Shown here piece after piece: positions 1-7,294 of a stretch of DNA of 64,000 nucleotides (its first letter is position 1; the number at the start of each line of letters is the position of its first letter). Location of the stretch: positions 1 through 64,000 of the forward strand of contig CAZJLP010000006.1 in assembly GCA_964546955.1 (NCBI GenBank), read 5' to 3'. A model generated the notes under the pieces. The model did no database searches, was not told where the DNA came from, and worked only from the letters and a program-made list of their open reading frames with translations. Source of the stretch: CAZJLP01 sp964546955. GTDB taxonomy: Bacteria > Verrucomicrobiota > Verrucomicrobiia > Opitutales > Opitutaceae. Both the position numbers and the translations under genes were made by a program.

Positions 1-2884
1 TAATGCCGACGTAGTAGACCGAGCTGTTGTTGAGCGTCAGGGCAGCGTTGTTGCTCGTCGCAAACCCCGCGGCGTTCGTCACGGTTACCGAATAATCCCC
101 CGTGCTGCTGCTTTGGGCGTTCGTCACAACATACGAGGCCGCGGTCGCACCCGCGATGGCTGTCCCGTTAAAACGCCATTGATAGGTGAACGGCGCCGTT
201 CCTGACGCGAGCACGCTGAACGTCACGCTCGCCCCGAGCGGCACGGTCTGCGACGCCGGCTGGCTCGTGATGGTCGGTGCGAAAGTCGGTGGGGCGGCAT
301 TCACCGTCAGGGTTGAATTGTTGCTGGTGATCGATCCGGACGAGTTGGTCACAACCACGCTGTAGGTGCCGCCGTCTGCCGACGTCACATTCGTGAGGGT
401 CAACGTGGGTCCCGTCGCTCCTGACACGTTCCCTCCGTTCAAGAGGTTCGTCCCGTTGCGCCGCCACTGATAGGTGGGAGAGCCCCCGTTCACGACCACG
501 CTGAAAGTCACGGTGCTGCCGGCCCCCGCCGTCTGAGAGGCGGGAGGCTGGGTGGTAATGGCGGGCGCACCGAGTTCGTTGATCCAGGCCGTCACGAGGT
601 TCACGCCGGCCACGTCGACTTCATTGCTGCCCAACGGAGGCATCTGGCGCGCCCCACGAATATTGATTCGGTTCAACAACATGGATTGCGCAGTCGAGCC
701 GGGCACGATCACGCGGTTGGCCGCGTTTCCGCCGGTGTCCACCAACGCGCCGTTGATCAGATTGGCGCTCGCCGTCGGGGTCGAGTAGCGGGCATCCCAG
801 TTTCCCAGCGTCGCTCCACCGGGTTGGTGGCACTGGACACAATTCGCGGAAAGGTAAGACCGCACGCGCGTTTCCAGGCTGGCCGACGCGTCCGCGGCCG
901 GGACCAGCGCACGCAGGGTCGCCGGCGCCGGCACGGCCGCGTTGAAGTAGCCGGCGTTCGCGAGCACCGTAAGCTGATTTCCAGATCCGCCGGGATAGGC
1001 ATAAGTCTTGTTGAGTTGAGCCGTATTAAAACTGAGCGCGTGTCCGGCCACGGCGGTGTGGCACTGGATACACTCAGAGCGCGATGGAAAACGCCACCGC
1101 TGGCTCCGAATCGTGCCGTTGTCGTTGATCGTGTAATCGCGCTCTTCGCCGACTTCCGCCACGAGATTCGCTTCGGTCTGTTGATCGTTCCAGCGGTAAG
1201 TGACTCCATAAACCCCACCCGCGTTCTTCACCAGCAGCCGGGTTTCAATTCGGCGGGCCGTTCCGGGACTGCCGCGCGTTAACTCGAGATCGAAATGCTT
1301 TACCCACACAGTCCCGGCCGGAAACGTCCAGTTCCCATCCGCGGAAAACGTGATCTGGTCGCCCGCGTTCGGTACGCTGAACCAGCGGCTCTTCCGGGCA
1401 TGATCGGACCAAAACGACACGTTTGGCTCGAACGGTACGATGCCGGCGTTAGGCGTAAGGGTCGCGAGGTCGGAGAATGCCCCCGTCGCGGTCAAGGTCG
1501 ACGGCAAAGGCGAGCCCGTCGGGGTCCCGTTGTACACCAGACGCCGGAGTCGCCCGTTGTTGATGCAGGCAATCAGAATATCGCCGTTGCGAGGATCGAC
1601 CCCGAACGCAACCGGACCGGACTCGGGTGAAGACGGATTCAAACGCTCCACCCGCACCGGATCTCCCGGCGGAAAAAACATCGCCCAAATCGCACCCGAC
1701 CCGTAGTCTCCAAACACATACGCGCCCAACAACTGGGACAATCGCGATCCGCGGTAGACGAGCCCGCCCGAAATTGAATAGCCATCCGCACGGGGGTAGT
1801 CGTAAATCGGATTGAGAAACACCGCCGCCGCCGGCGGATTGGACCGCGCCGAGATCATTCCTTCACGATAGTTCCAACCGTAGTTGCCGCCGCGCGTGAT
1901 CAAATTGACTTCTTCCCGCGCCCCCTGCCCCACGTCTGCCAGAAAAAGGCGCCCGGTTGGCCGATCGAAACTGAATCTCCACGGATTGCGCAGGCCTACC
2001 GCCCAAAATTCGGTGCGTACCGTTGCCGGGTCGACCGCGCTGCCATTGAAAGACGTGGCGCCGACGAAGGGATTGTCGGCCGGCACGCGGTAGGTGCCCG
2101 GATTGATTGCGGGATGAGGATTGGGGACGAGATTTCCCGGCAACAAATCGACGTCGATGCGAAGGAGGCCGGCGAAAAAATCGCGGTTGATCCGCTGGCT
2201 GTTCTGATACTGGTCCCCGCCGCCGCCTTCATCGCCGAGGGCCACATACAAGTATCCGTCGGGGCCGAAATGAAGATCGCCCGCGTTGTGGTTATTCGCT
2301 TCGTCGAACTGGGTAAAAAGAGGCACTTCGGTCGCCGCATTCACCACATCCGTCCGGGTCGGATTGCTTGGATCGACCGCGGGAGCGGTGAAGCGAGAAA
2401 CGCGATCGTGCAATCCCGTCCCGGCGGTCGTCGTGGTAGTGAGCGTGTAGAATACGTAGAAAAAGCGGTTCGTCGCGAAATCGGGGTGAAACGCGATCCC
2501 CAACAGCCCGCCTTCGCCGCCCGCATTCACCGTCGTGCGGATATCGAGCAACACCCTTCGCGTGCCGGGATTCGCCAAATCGTCGATCCCGTAAATTCGT
2601 CCCGCCTTCTCGACCACAAACAGTCGATTCGTTTCACCGGGCGGCGTGGCCATCGCCACCGGCGACGCAAAGGTGGAGTTCGCGCCGAATGCGTCTTCCA
2701 TCAAATACCCCAACGTTTGTGGATTCTGAGGCATCGCAAGGGTCGTGTTGGCCACGCGCGTCACCTGGCCTTTGAGCCCGGCCAGACCGCAGACAAGAAC
2801 CGCGAAAGCCAGGGCTGCCGCCCCCCCTTTCCTCGCAGAGAAACGGTTGAGCGGCAGAGTGCGCACCGAGCGGTCGAGCGGCAT
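1..2884 (-). CDS. Secreted glucose/sorbosone dehydrogenase-like protein with cytochrome c and Ig-like domains (C-terminus beyond window)
   Basis: The frame is open from ATG at 2882-2884 to the left edge, so at least 961 residues are encoded and the C-terminus is missing. An N-terminal signal peptide (hydrophobic run around residues 24-38) predicts export. Residues about 55-450 read as a soluble-glucose-dehydrogenase beta-propeller, with phrases such as GGEGGLLGIAFHPDF, HNAGDLHFGPDGYLY, GLRNPWRFSFD and GGNYGWNYREG. Two haem motifs follow, CIQCH near residue 604 and CVQCH near residue 681, the second typical of a terminal cytochrome c module. Residues about 780-961 are Ig-like repeats. The order matches large secreted oxidoreductases of Planctomycetes and Verrucomicrobia. 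The likely role is periplasmic or surface oxidation of a sugar-like substrate with electron transfer to haem; the substrate is unknown. Confidence 0.85.
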   Translation of the reverse strand, partial: MPLDRSVRTLPLNRFSARKGGAAALAFAVLVCGLAGLKGQVTRVANTTLAMPQNPQTLGYLMEDAFGANSTFASPVAMATPPGETNRLFVVEKAGRIYGIDDLANPGTRRVLLDIRTTVNAGGEGGLLGIAFHPDFATNRFFYVFYTLTTTTTAGTGLHDRVSRFTAPAVDPSNPTRTDVVNAATEVPLFTQFDEANNHNAGDLHFGPDGYLYVALGDEGGGGDQYQNSQRINRDFFAGLLRIDVDLLPGNLVPNPHPAINPGTYRVPADNPFVGATSFNGSAVDPATVRTEFWAVGLRNPWRFSFDRPTGRLFLADVGQGAREEVNLITRGGNYGWNYREGMISARSNPPAAAVFLNPIYDYPRADGYSISGGLVYRGSRLSQLLGAYVFGDYGSGAIWAMFFPPGDPVRVERLNPSSPESGPVAFGVDPRNGDILIACINNGRLRRLVYNGTPTGSPLPSTLTATGAFSDLATLTPNAGIVPFEPNVSFWSDHARKSRWFSVPNAGDQITFSADGNWTFPAGTVWVKHFDLELTRGSPGTARRIETRLLVKNAGGVYGVTYRWNDQQTEANLVAEVGEERDYTINDNGTIRSQRWRFPSRSECIQCHTAVAGHALSFNTAQLNKTYAYPGGSGNQLTVLANAGYFNAAVPAPATLRALVPAADASASLETRVRSYLSANCVQCHQPGGATLGNWDARYSTPTASANLINGALVDTGGNAANRVIVPGSTAQSMLLNRINIRGARQMPPLGSNEVDVAGVNLVTAWINELGAPAITTQPPASQTAGAGSTVTFSVVVNGGSPTYQWRRNGTNLLNGGNVSGATGPTLTLTNVTSADGGTYSVVVTNSSGSITSNNSTLTVNAAPPTFAPTITSQPASQTVPLGASVTFSVLASGTAPFTYQWRFNGTAIAGATAASYVVTNAQSSSTGDYSVTVTNAAGFATSNNAALTLNNSSVYYVGI

Positions 2885-3286
2885 GTTGGCAACGGTAGAC
2901 CCCGAAAACACCCCATGGGCAACTGCCCATGAGCCTTCTGTTCACCCTTTATGTTCTTTTCACAAACAAAAGGTAGGCAACTACCCTCGCGAATTATTGA
3001 TGAAGGAAAATGCATCTTGCTGCCCTTCACGCAAAAGACCGCGCCAAACAAAGGACGAAAAACACTTCGGCCGCAGGGTTGCGCGATCGACACGTGCGCT
3101 GACGCGGTTTCCGCGCTGTGGCTGGTTGCGCGGGCTCGGCGCTCGAACATTCCAGGTCAGCGCCCGTAACGCGGGCTCATTCTTTTCGTATTCATACGGG
3201 CAAGACGCGCTAATTGCGGGACGCGCCTTCCAACAAATCCAGCTTACGATTCCCGCCGAGATCTGTCCGCGCTCAACCTGCTCGTT
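2885..3286. other. Divergent intergenic region with two GCAAC-centred dyads
   Basis: These 402 bases lie between two divergent genes and I see no convincing gene in them. Two small inverted repeats stand out: an 8-bp-arm palindrome at 2914-2931 (CATGGGCA, 2-base spacer, TGCCCATG) and a 5-bp-arm one at 2972-2985 (GGTAG, GCAA, CTACC). Both are centred on GCAAC and lie 30-100 bases upstream of the dehydrogenase-like gene, where an operator or leader structure would be expected. A related pair occurs at about 8842-8876. Function is inferred only from position. Confidence 0.35.
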
Positions 3287-5500
3287 ATGAATTCAAAAAA
3301 ATCGTCGCTCACCGTCAAAGTCAGCTTTCGCGAAACCGAAGAGTCCAAGGCGCCCGCTGGAGTCCTCGTCCACGCCTTCCTCCCCAGCGGTGAACTGCTG
3401 GGCAGCGCCCCCGTCAAAGACGGCGTCGCACAACTTCCGCTGCCCGAAAACGCCTCGGGCAGCATGCTGCGGCTCGTGGCCGGTCCCGCGCTCGACGCGA
3501 AACGCTCGATCGACCTGCCGGCTTTGCGCAAAGTCGGGGCGTTCGAACTGCTGGTCAAACCCCGCCTGGAGCACGAGATGGTGATCGGGCCCGAGATATA
3601 CCTGCGTTGGCCGCTTTGTCGCTGCACCGTGCGGGGGCGGGTGGTCAAGCGGGTGCGTCTTCCTGACGGCACCACGCGCGATCTTCCGATTTGCCATTCG
3701 CGCGTGCATATCTGTGAGGTCGATCGCTGGCGTTTCATCATCCCGCGCCTGCCCGACGACATTATCTGGCGGATTCGGGACGACTTGCTGAATCCCAAAC
3801 CGCTCCCCGATCCGATTCCCGATCTGATCGAACCGTGGCCCTCGCCCTTCCCCGGACCTCGCCCGGGCCCGGACCCCGTTCCCTTCGCGGATCGACGCGA
3901 ACCCGTGCGCCTGCTGTCCGCCCGGCGCGTGAATCGCGCCGGTGCTCCCGACTCTGCGTTGTCGCGCGCGCTTCCGGAAGAAGTCGCATCGGCCTTGAAG
4001 GTCTCAGCTTCGTCCTCGGTGAAGCAGGCGCTGCTCGAAAACGCCGCGTTGATTCGTCCATGGCTGTGCGATCTGATTTACCTCGAACCGTTCTATCGCT
4101 ACGCGCTGGATTGCCTGCGCGTGGTCGAAGTCGACGAGGACGGTCGTTTCGAAACGACCATTTGGTATTCATGTTTCGGCGACCATCCCGATCTTTACTT
4201 CAAGGTCGAACAACTGCATGGCGCGACGTGGGAGTGGATCTACCGCCCGTCCATTCGGTGCCATACGCATTGGAACTATCCCTGCGGGAGCGAGATCACG
4301 ATTGTCGTCACCGATCCATCGGCGGTTCCCTGCCTGGTTGAAGATCCGGTTGTTCCGCCCGCCGGCGTCGGGTCCTGGGTCATGCCGATCGCGGTCGGCG
4401 CCACCCCGATCTGGGGTTCCCCCGCGGGAGCCCCGCCCGCACCGGCGGGCTGGGTGCGCACCGATGGCAAGACCGACTACGGCTCGATCGACAACGCTCC
4501 GTTCGGCGGCGCCCTGGCCTTCCGCCAGGCGAACTCCTTCAACATCCCCAATAACAACGCCAAATATTATCGCTGGTCCTATCGAAAGGCCGCCGTCGGC
4601 CCGACACCGGCTGGCGACTGGAACGAGATGAACGCCGTCGTTTATCGGTATTACGCGAAGGAACGTCCCGGCCAAACTCCGACTTTCCCCGCGCTCAAGC
4701 TGGGGCCCGATACGGTCGGCGCCTCGGATAACCTGTACGCATTTAAACCGCAAACGCCTCCGCCGCCCGATGCGACGGATCCGGCCGGCACGATCACCTA
4801 TTGGCTCGCCGACAATCCGTTTGGGGACATCTACGCTGCGTTCCTGGACACGATCGCGGTTGCCCCCAACACCACCGGGCTGCCGGGTGCGACCGACAAG
4901 AGCGGGGTTTACGAAATCAAAATCGAGGTCTTCAACTCCGCTGGCGGCCTCGTCGCTCCTTCCGCCGCCACATTCCGTTTCATCGTTCCCACCGGAACCG
5001 CCGCTGACGGCGTCACGATGCTCGCTCGCGAGGCGACGGCCGCCGACTTGGATGCGGCTGCCTTCGTGTTCAAGCTCGTCATCGACAACAACGTCACCCG
5101 CGCCGTCGTACGTCCCCCTGAAATCGCAGGATCGGCCGTGGTCGACGACTGCGGTTTTCTGCGGTACAATCCGGCGAGCAATCCGAATGTGACGCTCGGC
5201 TTCACCGCCGAACAGAAACACGAACGCGCCCTGTTCTCCTTCGGTGTGATCCGCGGCAATATCCCGGTGGCCGCTCCCGGGGTAAGCGGCGACCTGGAAG
5301 ACACGCTGGCCGGAGCTCCGCCCTACGCTCGGGCTGGGTATGAGTTCAGCCACGCCTTCCCCATCGCGTCCCTCCTTGGGCCCTGCACGAACGCCGCCTA
5401 CGCCGCATCGGTCTACGTCTCGGCCAAAGCGACGAACGGCTTCTCTCGCATCCAGGCTTACGACAGCTCTGACACGCGGGCCTTCGCCCTCGCGATCTGA
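3287..5500 (+). CDS. Conserved protein of unknown function with a regulatory-like N-terminal domain, 737 aa
   Basis: There is no signal peptide or membrane segment, so the protein is probably cytosolic or released by another route. The first 110 residues look like a beta-sandwich of the carboxypeptidase-regulatory type. A cysteine-rich block follows (WPLCRCTVRGRV, LPICHSRVHICEVDRW, RLPDDIIWRIRDDLL), then a Pro-rich linker around residue 185-205. A second block contains FGDHPDLYFKVE, RPSIRCHTHWNYPCGSE and VTDPSAVPC. I recognise this order from uncharacterised proteins scattered in several phyla, but I know of no assigned reaction. The C-terminal 250 residues have beta-rich composition. The start ATG lacks a clear Shine-Dalgarno. 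It is transcribed toward the PDZ gene and ends at a strong hairpin. Confidence 0.85.
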   Translation: MNSKKSSLTVKVSFRETEESKAPAGVLVHAFLPSGELLGSAPVKDGVAQLPLPENASGSMLRLVAGPALDAKRSIDLPALRKVGAFELLVKPRLEHEMVIGPEIYLRWPLCRCTVRGRVVKRVRLPDGTTRDLPICHSRVHICEVDRWRFIIPRLPDDIIWRIRDDLLNPKPLPDPIPDLIEPWPSPFPGPRPGPDPVPFADRREPVRLLSARRVNRAGAPDSALSRALPEEVASALKVSASSSVKQALLENAALIRPWLCDLIYLEPFYRYALDCLRVVEVDEDGRFETTIWYSCFGDHPDLYFKVEQLHGATWEWIYRPSIRCHTHWNYPCGSEITIVVTDPSAVPCLVEDPVVPPAGVGSWVMPIAVGATPIWGSPAGAPPAPAGWVRTDGKTDYGSIDNAPFGGALAFRQANSFNIPNNNAKYYRWSYRKAAVGPTPAGDWNEMNAVVYRYYAKERPGQTPTFPALKLGPDTVGASDNLYAFKPQTPPPPDATDPAGTITYWLADNPFGDIYAAFLDTIAVAPNTTGLPGATDKSGVYEIKIEVFNSAGGLVAPSAATFRFIVPTGTAADGVTMLAREATAADLDAAAFVFKLVIDNNVTRAVVRPPEIAGSAVVDDCGFLRYNPASNPNVTLGFTAEQKHERALFSFGVIRGNIPVAAPGVSGDLEDTLAGAPPYARAGYEFSHAFPIASLLGPCTNAAYAASVYVSAKATNGFSRIQAYDSSDTRAFALAI

Positions 5501-5511
5501 CCCGCAAACCG

Positions 5512-5533
5512 GGGGACGCCGCGAGGCGTCCCC
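5512..5533. terminator. Hairpin between convergent genes
   Basis: A perfect 9-bp stem (GGGGACGCC / GGCGTCCCC) closes a GCGA tetraloop, 11 bases after the stop of the 737-aa gene and before the end of the convergent PDZ gene. It has no U-tract on either strand, so it may act as a bidirectional transcript-end stabiliser rather than a classical intrinsic terminator. Confidence 0.55.
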
Positions 5534-5575
5534 ACCGCGTCTCCCCTCCAGGCTGTCTCCGCGTTCGAGCGCGCC

Positions 5576-6151
5576 TCACCGGGCCAGGCCTCGCGCATTC
5601 GCGGCGAGGACTACCACTCGCGGATAGGCGCGGCCGTCGAGGACGACTAAGGTCACGCGATCTTCGCGTGATCGCGCGAAAAAGGTGTCGAGCATCGCAG
5701 TCCGCGCCAATTCGGCCACGGACTTCCCATTGATCGAAAGAATACGATTATCGGGTGCCAGCCGGGCCTTGTGCGCGGCCGATCCCGTCACCACCTGGCC
5801 CACGCGCATCCACCGGATTTTACCGCCTTTCGCGACTTCCGCGTTTGTCCGAATCGACATACCGAAATCGGTCAAACGCGTCTCGCGTACCTCGAATCCA
5901 GGAAGGCGCACAACCTGCTCCAGCGGCGACGGATCTCCGCGCAGAGGTGCCGCTTCCCCGTTGCCGGGCAATGGGGTTTGCATCGCCGTTGACGACGTGA
6001 CGGAAACATCGAGGTCCACGGCCCTCTCCAAGCCATTTGCCCGGTCAGTCACGGCGGCGGCCGGAACGGCAGGTGATTGCGCCGTGCCGCAGCCCCCATG
6101 AACGAAAATGAGCAGCACCGTCACCAGCGCGGACAGGCGCCCGGCCGGCAT
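5576..6151 (-). CDS. Secreted PDZ-domain protein, possible lipoprotein
   Basis: The protein has about 191 residues. I prefer the ATG at 6149-6151 over an upstream in-frame ATG (6187), because it is preceded by GGAAAAAGAG and does not overlap the zinc-ribbon gene ending at 6165. The N-terminus is a signal sequence (LSALVTVLLIFVHGGC); the cysteine could be a lipidation site, but HGGC is a poor lipobox. The C-terminal 90 residues form a PDZ-like domain, with GSAAHKARLAPDNRILSINGKSV matching the carboxylate-loop and GD/DRIL region of PDZ proteins. No protease domain is attached, so a scaffolding or type II secretion-like adaptor role is possible. The spacing of 13 bp to the upstream gene suggests a two-gene operon. 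Confidence 0.75.
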   Translation of the reverse strand: MPAGRLSALVTVLLIFVHGGCGTAQSPAVPAAAVTDRANGLERAVDLDVSVTSSTAMQTPLPGNGEAAPLRGDPSPLEQVVRLPGFEVRETRLTDFGMSIRTNAEVAKGGKIRWMRVGQVVTGSAAHKARLAPDNRILSINGKSVAELARTAMLDTFFARSREDRVTLVVLDGRAYPRVVVLAANARGLAR

Positions 6152-6164
6152 CGCTCTTTTTCCG

Positions 6165-6488
6165 TCAGGGCAGAACACCGATGACATGCCCGTGAGTTTC
6201 GCCGCAGTAAATGCACTTCTCCAAACCGCGCTGCAGCACCTTGCCGCATTTTTTGCACAACACCGCCTCGCGCCGCTGTTTATCTACGCTCTCCACCGCC
6301 GTCGCGATTTCCTCATCGGTTGCGAGCCCCTTCGCCTGAATGAGCGAAATCAGGGCGGCGCACAGATTGGACACGCGGCGCTGTTGCTCCTCCAATGCGG
6401 CCACCCGCTCCTTGAGCTGATGGATTTCGTGGGCTTCGTCGGATCGCCTGCGCCCAGAATGTGTTTCGAAGTCATGGGTGAAATCCAT
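6165..6488 (-). CDS. Coiled-coil protein with C-terminal zinc ribbon
   Basis: This protein of about 107 residues starts at the ATG at 6486-6488; an upstream ATG at 6521 adds 11 hydrophobic residues and is less likely. The middle is a predicted coiled coil (EIHQLKERVAALEEQQRRV). The C-terminus has two CxxC knuckles, CKKCGK and CIYCGE, spaced as in a rubredoxin-like zinc ribbon. No catalytic domain is present. It probably binds zinc and partner proteins or nucleic acid; the specific role is unknown. It precedes the PDZ gene in the same direction. Confidence 0.7.
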   Translation of the reverse strand: MDFTHDFETHSGRRRSDEAHEIHQLKERVAALEEQQRRVSNLCAALISLIQAKGLATDEEIATAVESVDKQRREAVLCKKCGKVLQRGLEKCIYCGETHGHVIGVLP

Positions 6489-6532
6489 CACCCGACTTTG
6501 GACAACCACCAGGAAAAGCACAACGGCAGAAG

Positions 6533-6710
6533 CAAGACGCAGAGATCAGACGCCAGAGACCATAAACCAGAAGTCAGAAGCGAGGGGTCAGGGGTCAAAT
6601 CCAATTGCGAAGCCACAAGTCGAATCCTTTTGGACGTCAAACTTCGACCTCCATCCTGGCATCAGGCTGCCGACCGCTGACCTCTGTCTTCTGGTTTCTG
6701 GCTTCTGGTT
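6533..6710. repeat. Palindromic heptamer repeat element, CAGARRY type
   Basis: The left arm, 6533-6602, is ten consecutive 7-base words of consensus CAGARRY (for example CAGAGAT, CAGACGC, CAGAAGT, CAGGGGT). The right arm, 6669-6710, is six words of the complementary type (GCTGACC, TCTGTCT, TCTGGTT, TCTGGCT, TCTGGTT). Read on the opposite strand, the right arm aligns with the left arm over about 35 bases, so a transcript would fold into a long imperfect hairpin with a loop near 65 bases. The element fills the gap between the zinc-ribbon gene and the divergent GFA gene. Confidence 0.85.
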
Positions 6711-6758
6711 TTACCTTCCCAAGCGAACTGATTCATCCTCCTGCTGTCCTCGCCAACC

Positions 6759-7169
6759 ATGGAACTACACGGAGGCTGTCTCTGCGGCGGAACACGCTAC
6801 GCCCTCAAAGCAGCGCCCCGGTCGCTCGGCGATTGCCATTGTATCGATTGCCGCCGAAGCAGCGGCGCGCCCTATGTCACCTGGGGAACCGTCGACACCG
6901 CGGACCTCACGCTCTTGCGTGGCCAGGTTCGCAAGGTGCCGCATGCCGGACGTCTCCGTTACTTCGCCGCGTGCTGCGGCACTCACCTCTTTTTTCGCGA
7001 AACGGACCCGGCCGAATGGACCGACGTCACCGTCGCCTCTCTCGACGACCCAGCCCCTTTCGCGCCGCAAAAAGCCATTTGGACGGAAGACCACCTCTCC
7101 TGGGTGCCGCTCAACCCAGCACTTCCCGCCCATCGCCAAAGCTCTGGGACGGCGGAGCCGTCGATTTGA
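6759..7169 (+). CDS. GFA-family (CENP-V/GFA domain) zinc protein
   Basis: The 136 residues carry the whole GFA fold. The N-terminal zinc ligands appear as GGCLCGGTRY and CHCIDCRRSSG, and the distal pair as FAACCGTHLFF. Family members bind two zinc ions. The name comes from the formaldehyde-glutathione adduct enzyme, but that activity has not been demonstrated for most of them. The last residues (AEPSI and stop) are encoded inside a repeat element that begins at 7163, so the native C-terminus may have been replaced or extended by the repeat. Cytosolic; no operon partner. Confidence 0.85.
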   Translation: MELHGGCLCGGTRYALKAAPRSLGDCHCIDCRRSSGAPYVTWGTVDTADLTLLRGQVRKVPHAGRLRYFAACCGTHLFFRETDPAEWTDVTVASLDDPAPFAPQKAIWTEDHLSWVPLNPALPAHRQSSGTAEPSI

Positions 7170-7273
7170 AATTGGAGATTTGAGACACGGACCAATGTCG
7201 GATGACCGTGACAACCACTTAGGACAAGCGCCACGCGTCAAACCGAGTCTCAAGTCTCAAATTTCAAATCTCT
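7163..7273. repeat. Palindromic heptamer repeat element, GATTTGA type
   Basis: The left arm, 7163-7183, is three words (GATTTGA, AATTGGA, GATTTGA) followed by GAC. The right arm, 7246-7273, is AGTCTCA, AGTCTCA, AATTTCA, AATCTCT. The arms are reverse complements apart from substitutions and one seven-base register shift, with about 60 bases between them. The left arm contains the TGA stop codon (7167-7169) of the GFA gene. It has the same 7-base period as the element at 6533-6710 but an unrelated word. Confidence 0.85.
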
Positions 7274-7294
7274 AATCGTAGAGCGCCCCGCGCT

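Noticed and set aside
4169..5353. 394-codon minus-strand open frame
   Set aside because: It lies entirely opposite the 737-aa gene. Arg/Gly-rich composition and absence of motifs are typical of antisense frames in GC-rich DNA.
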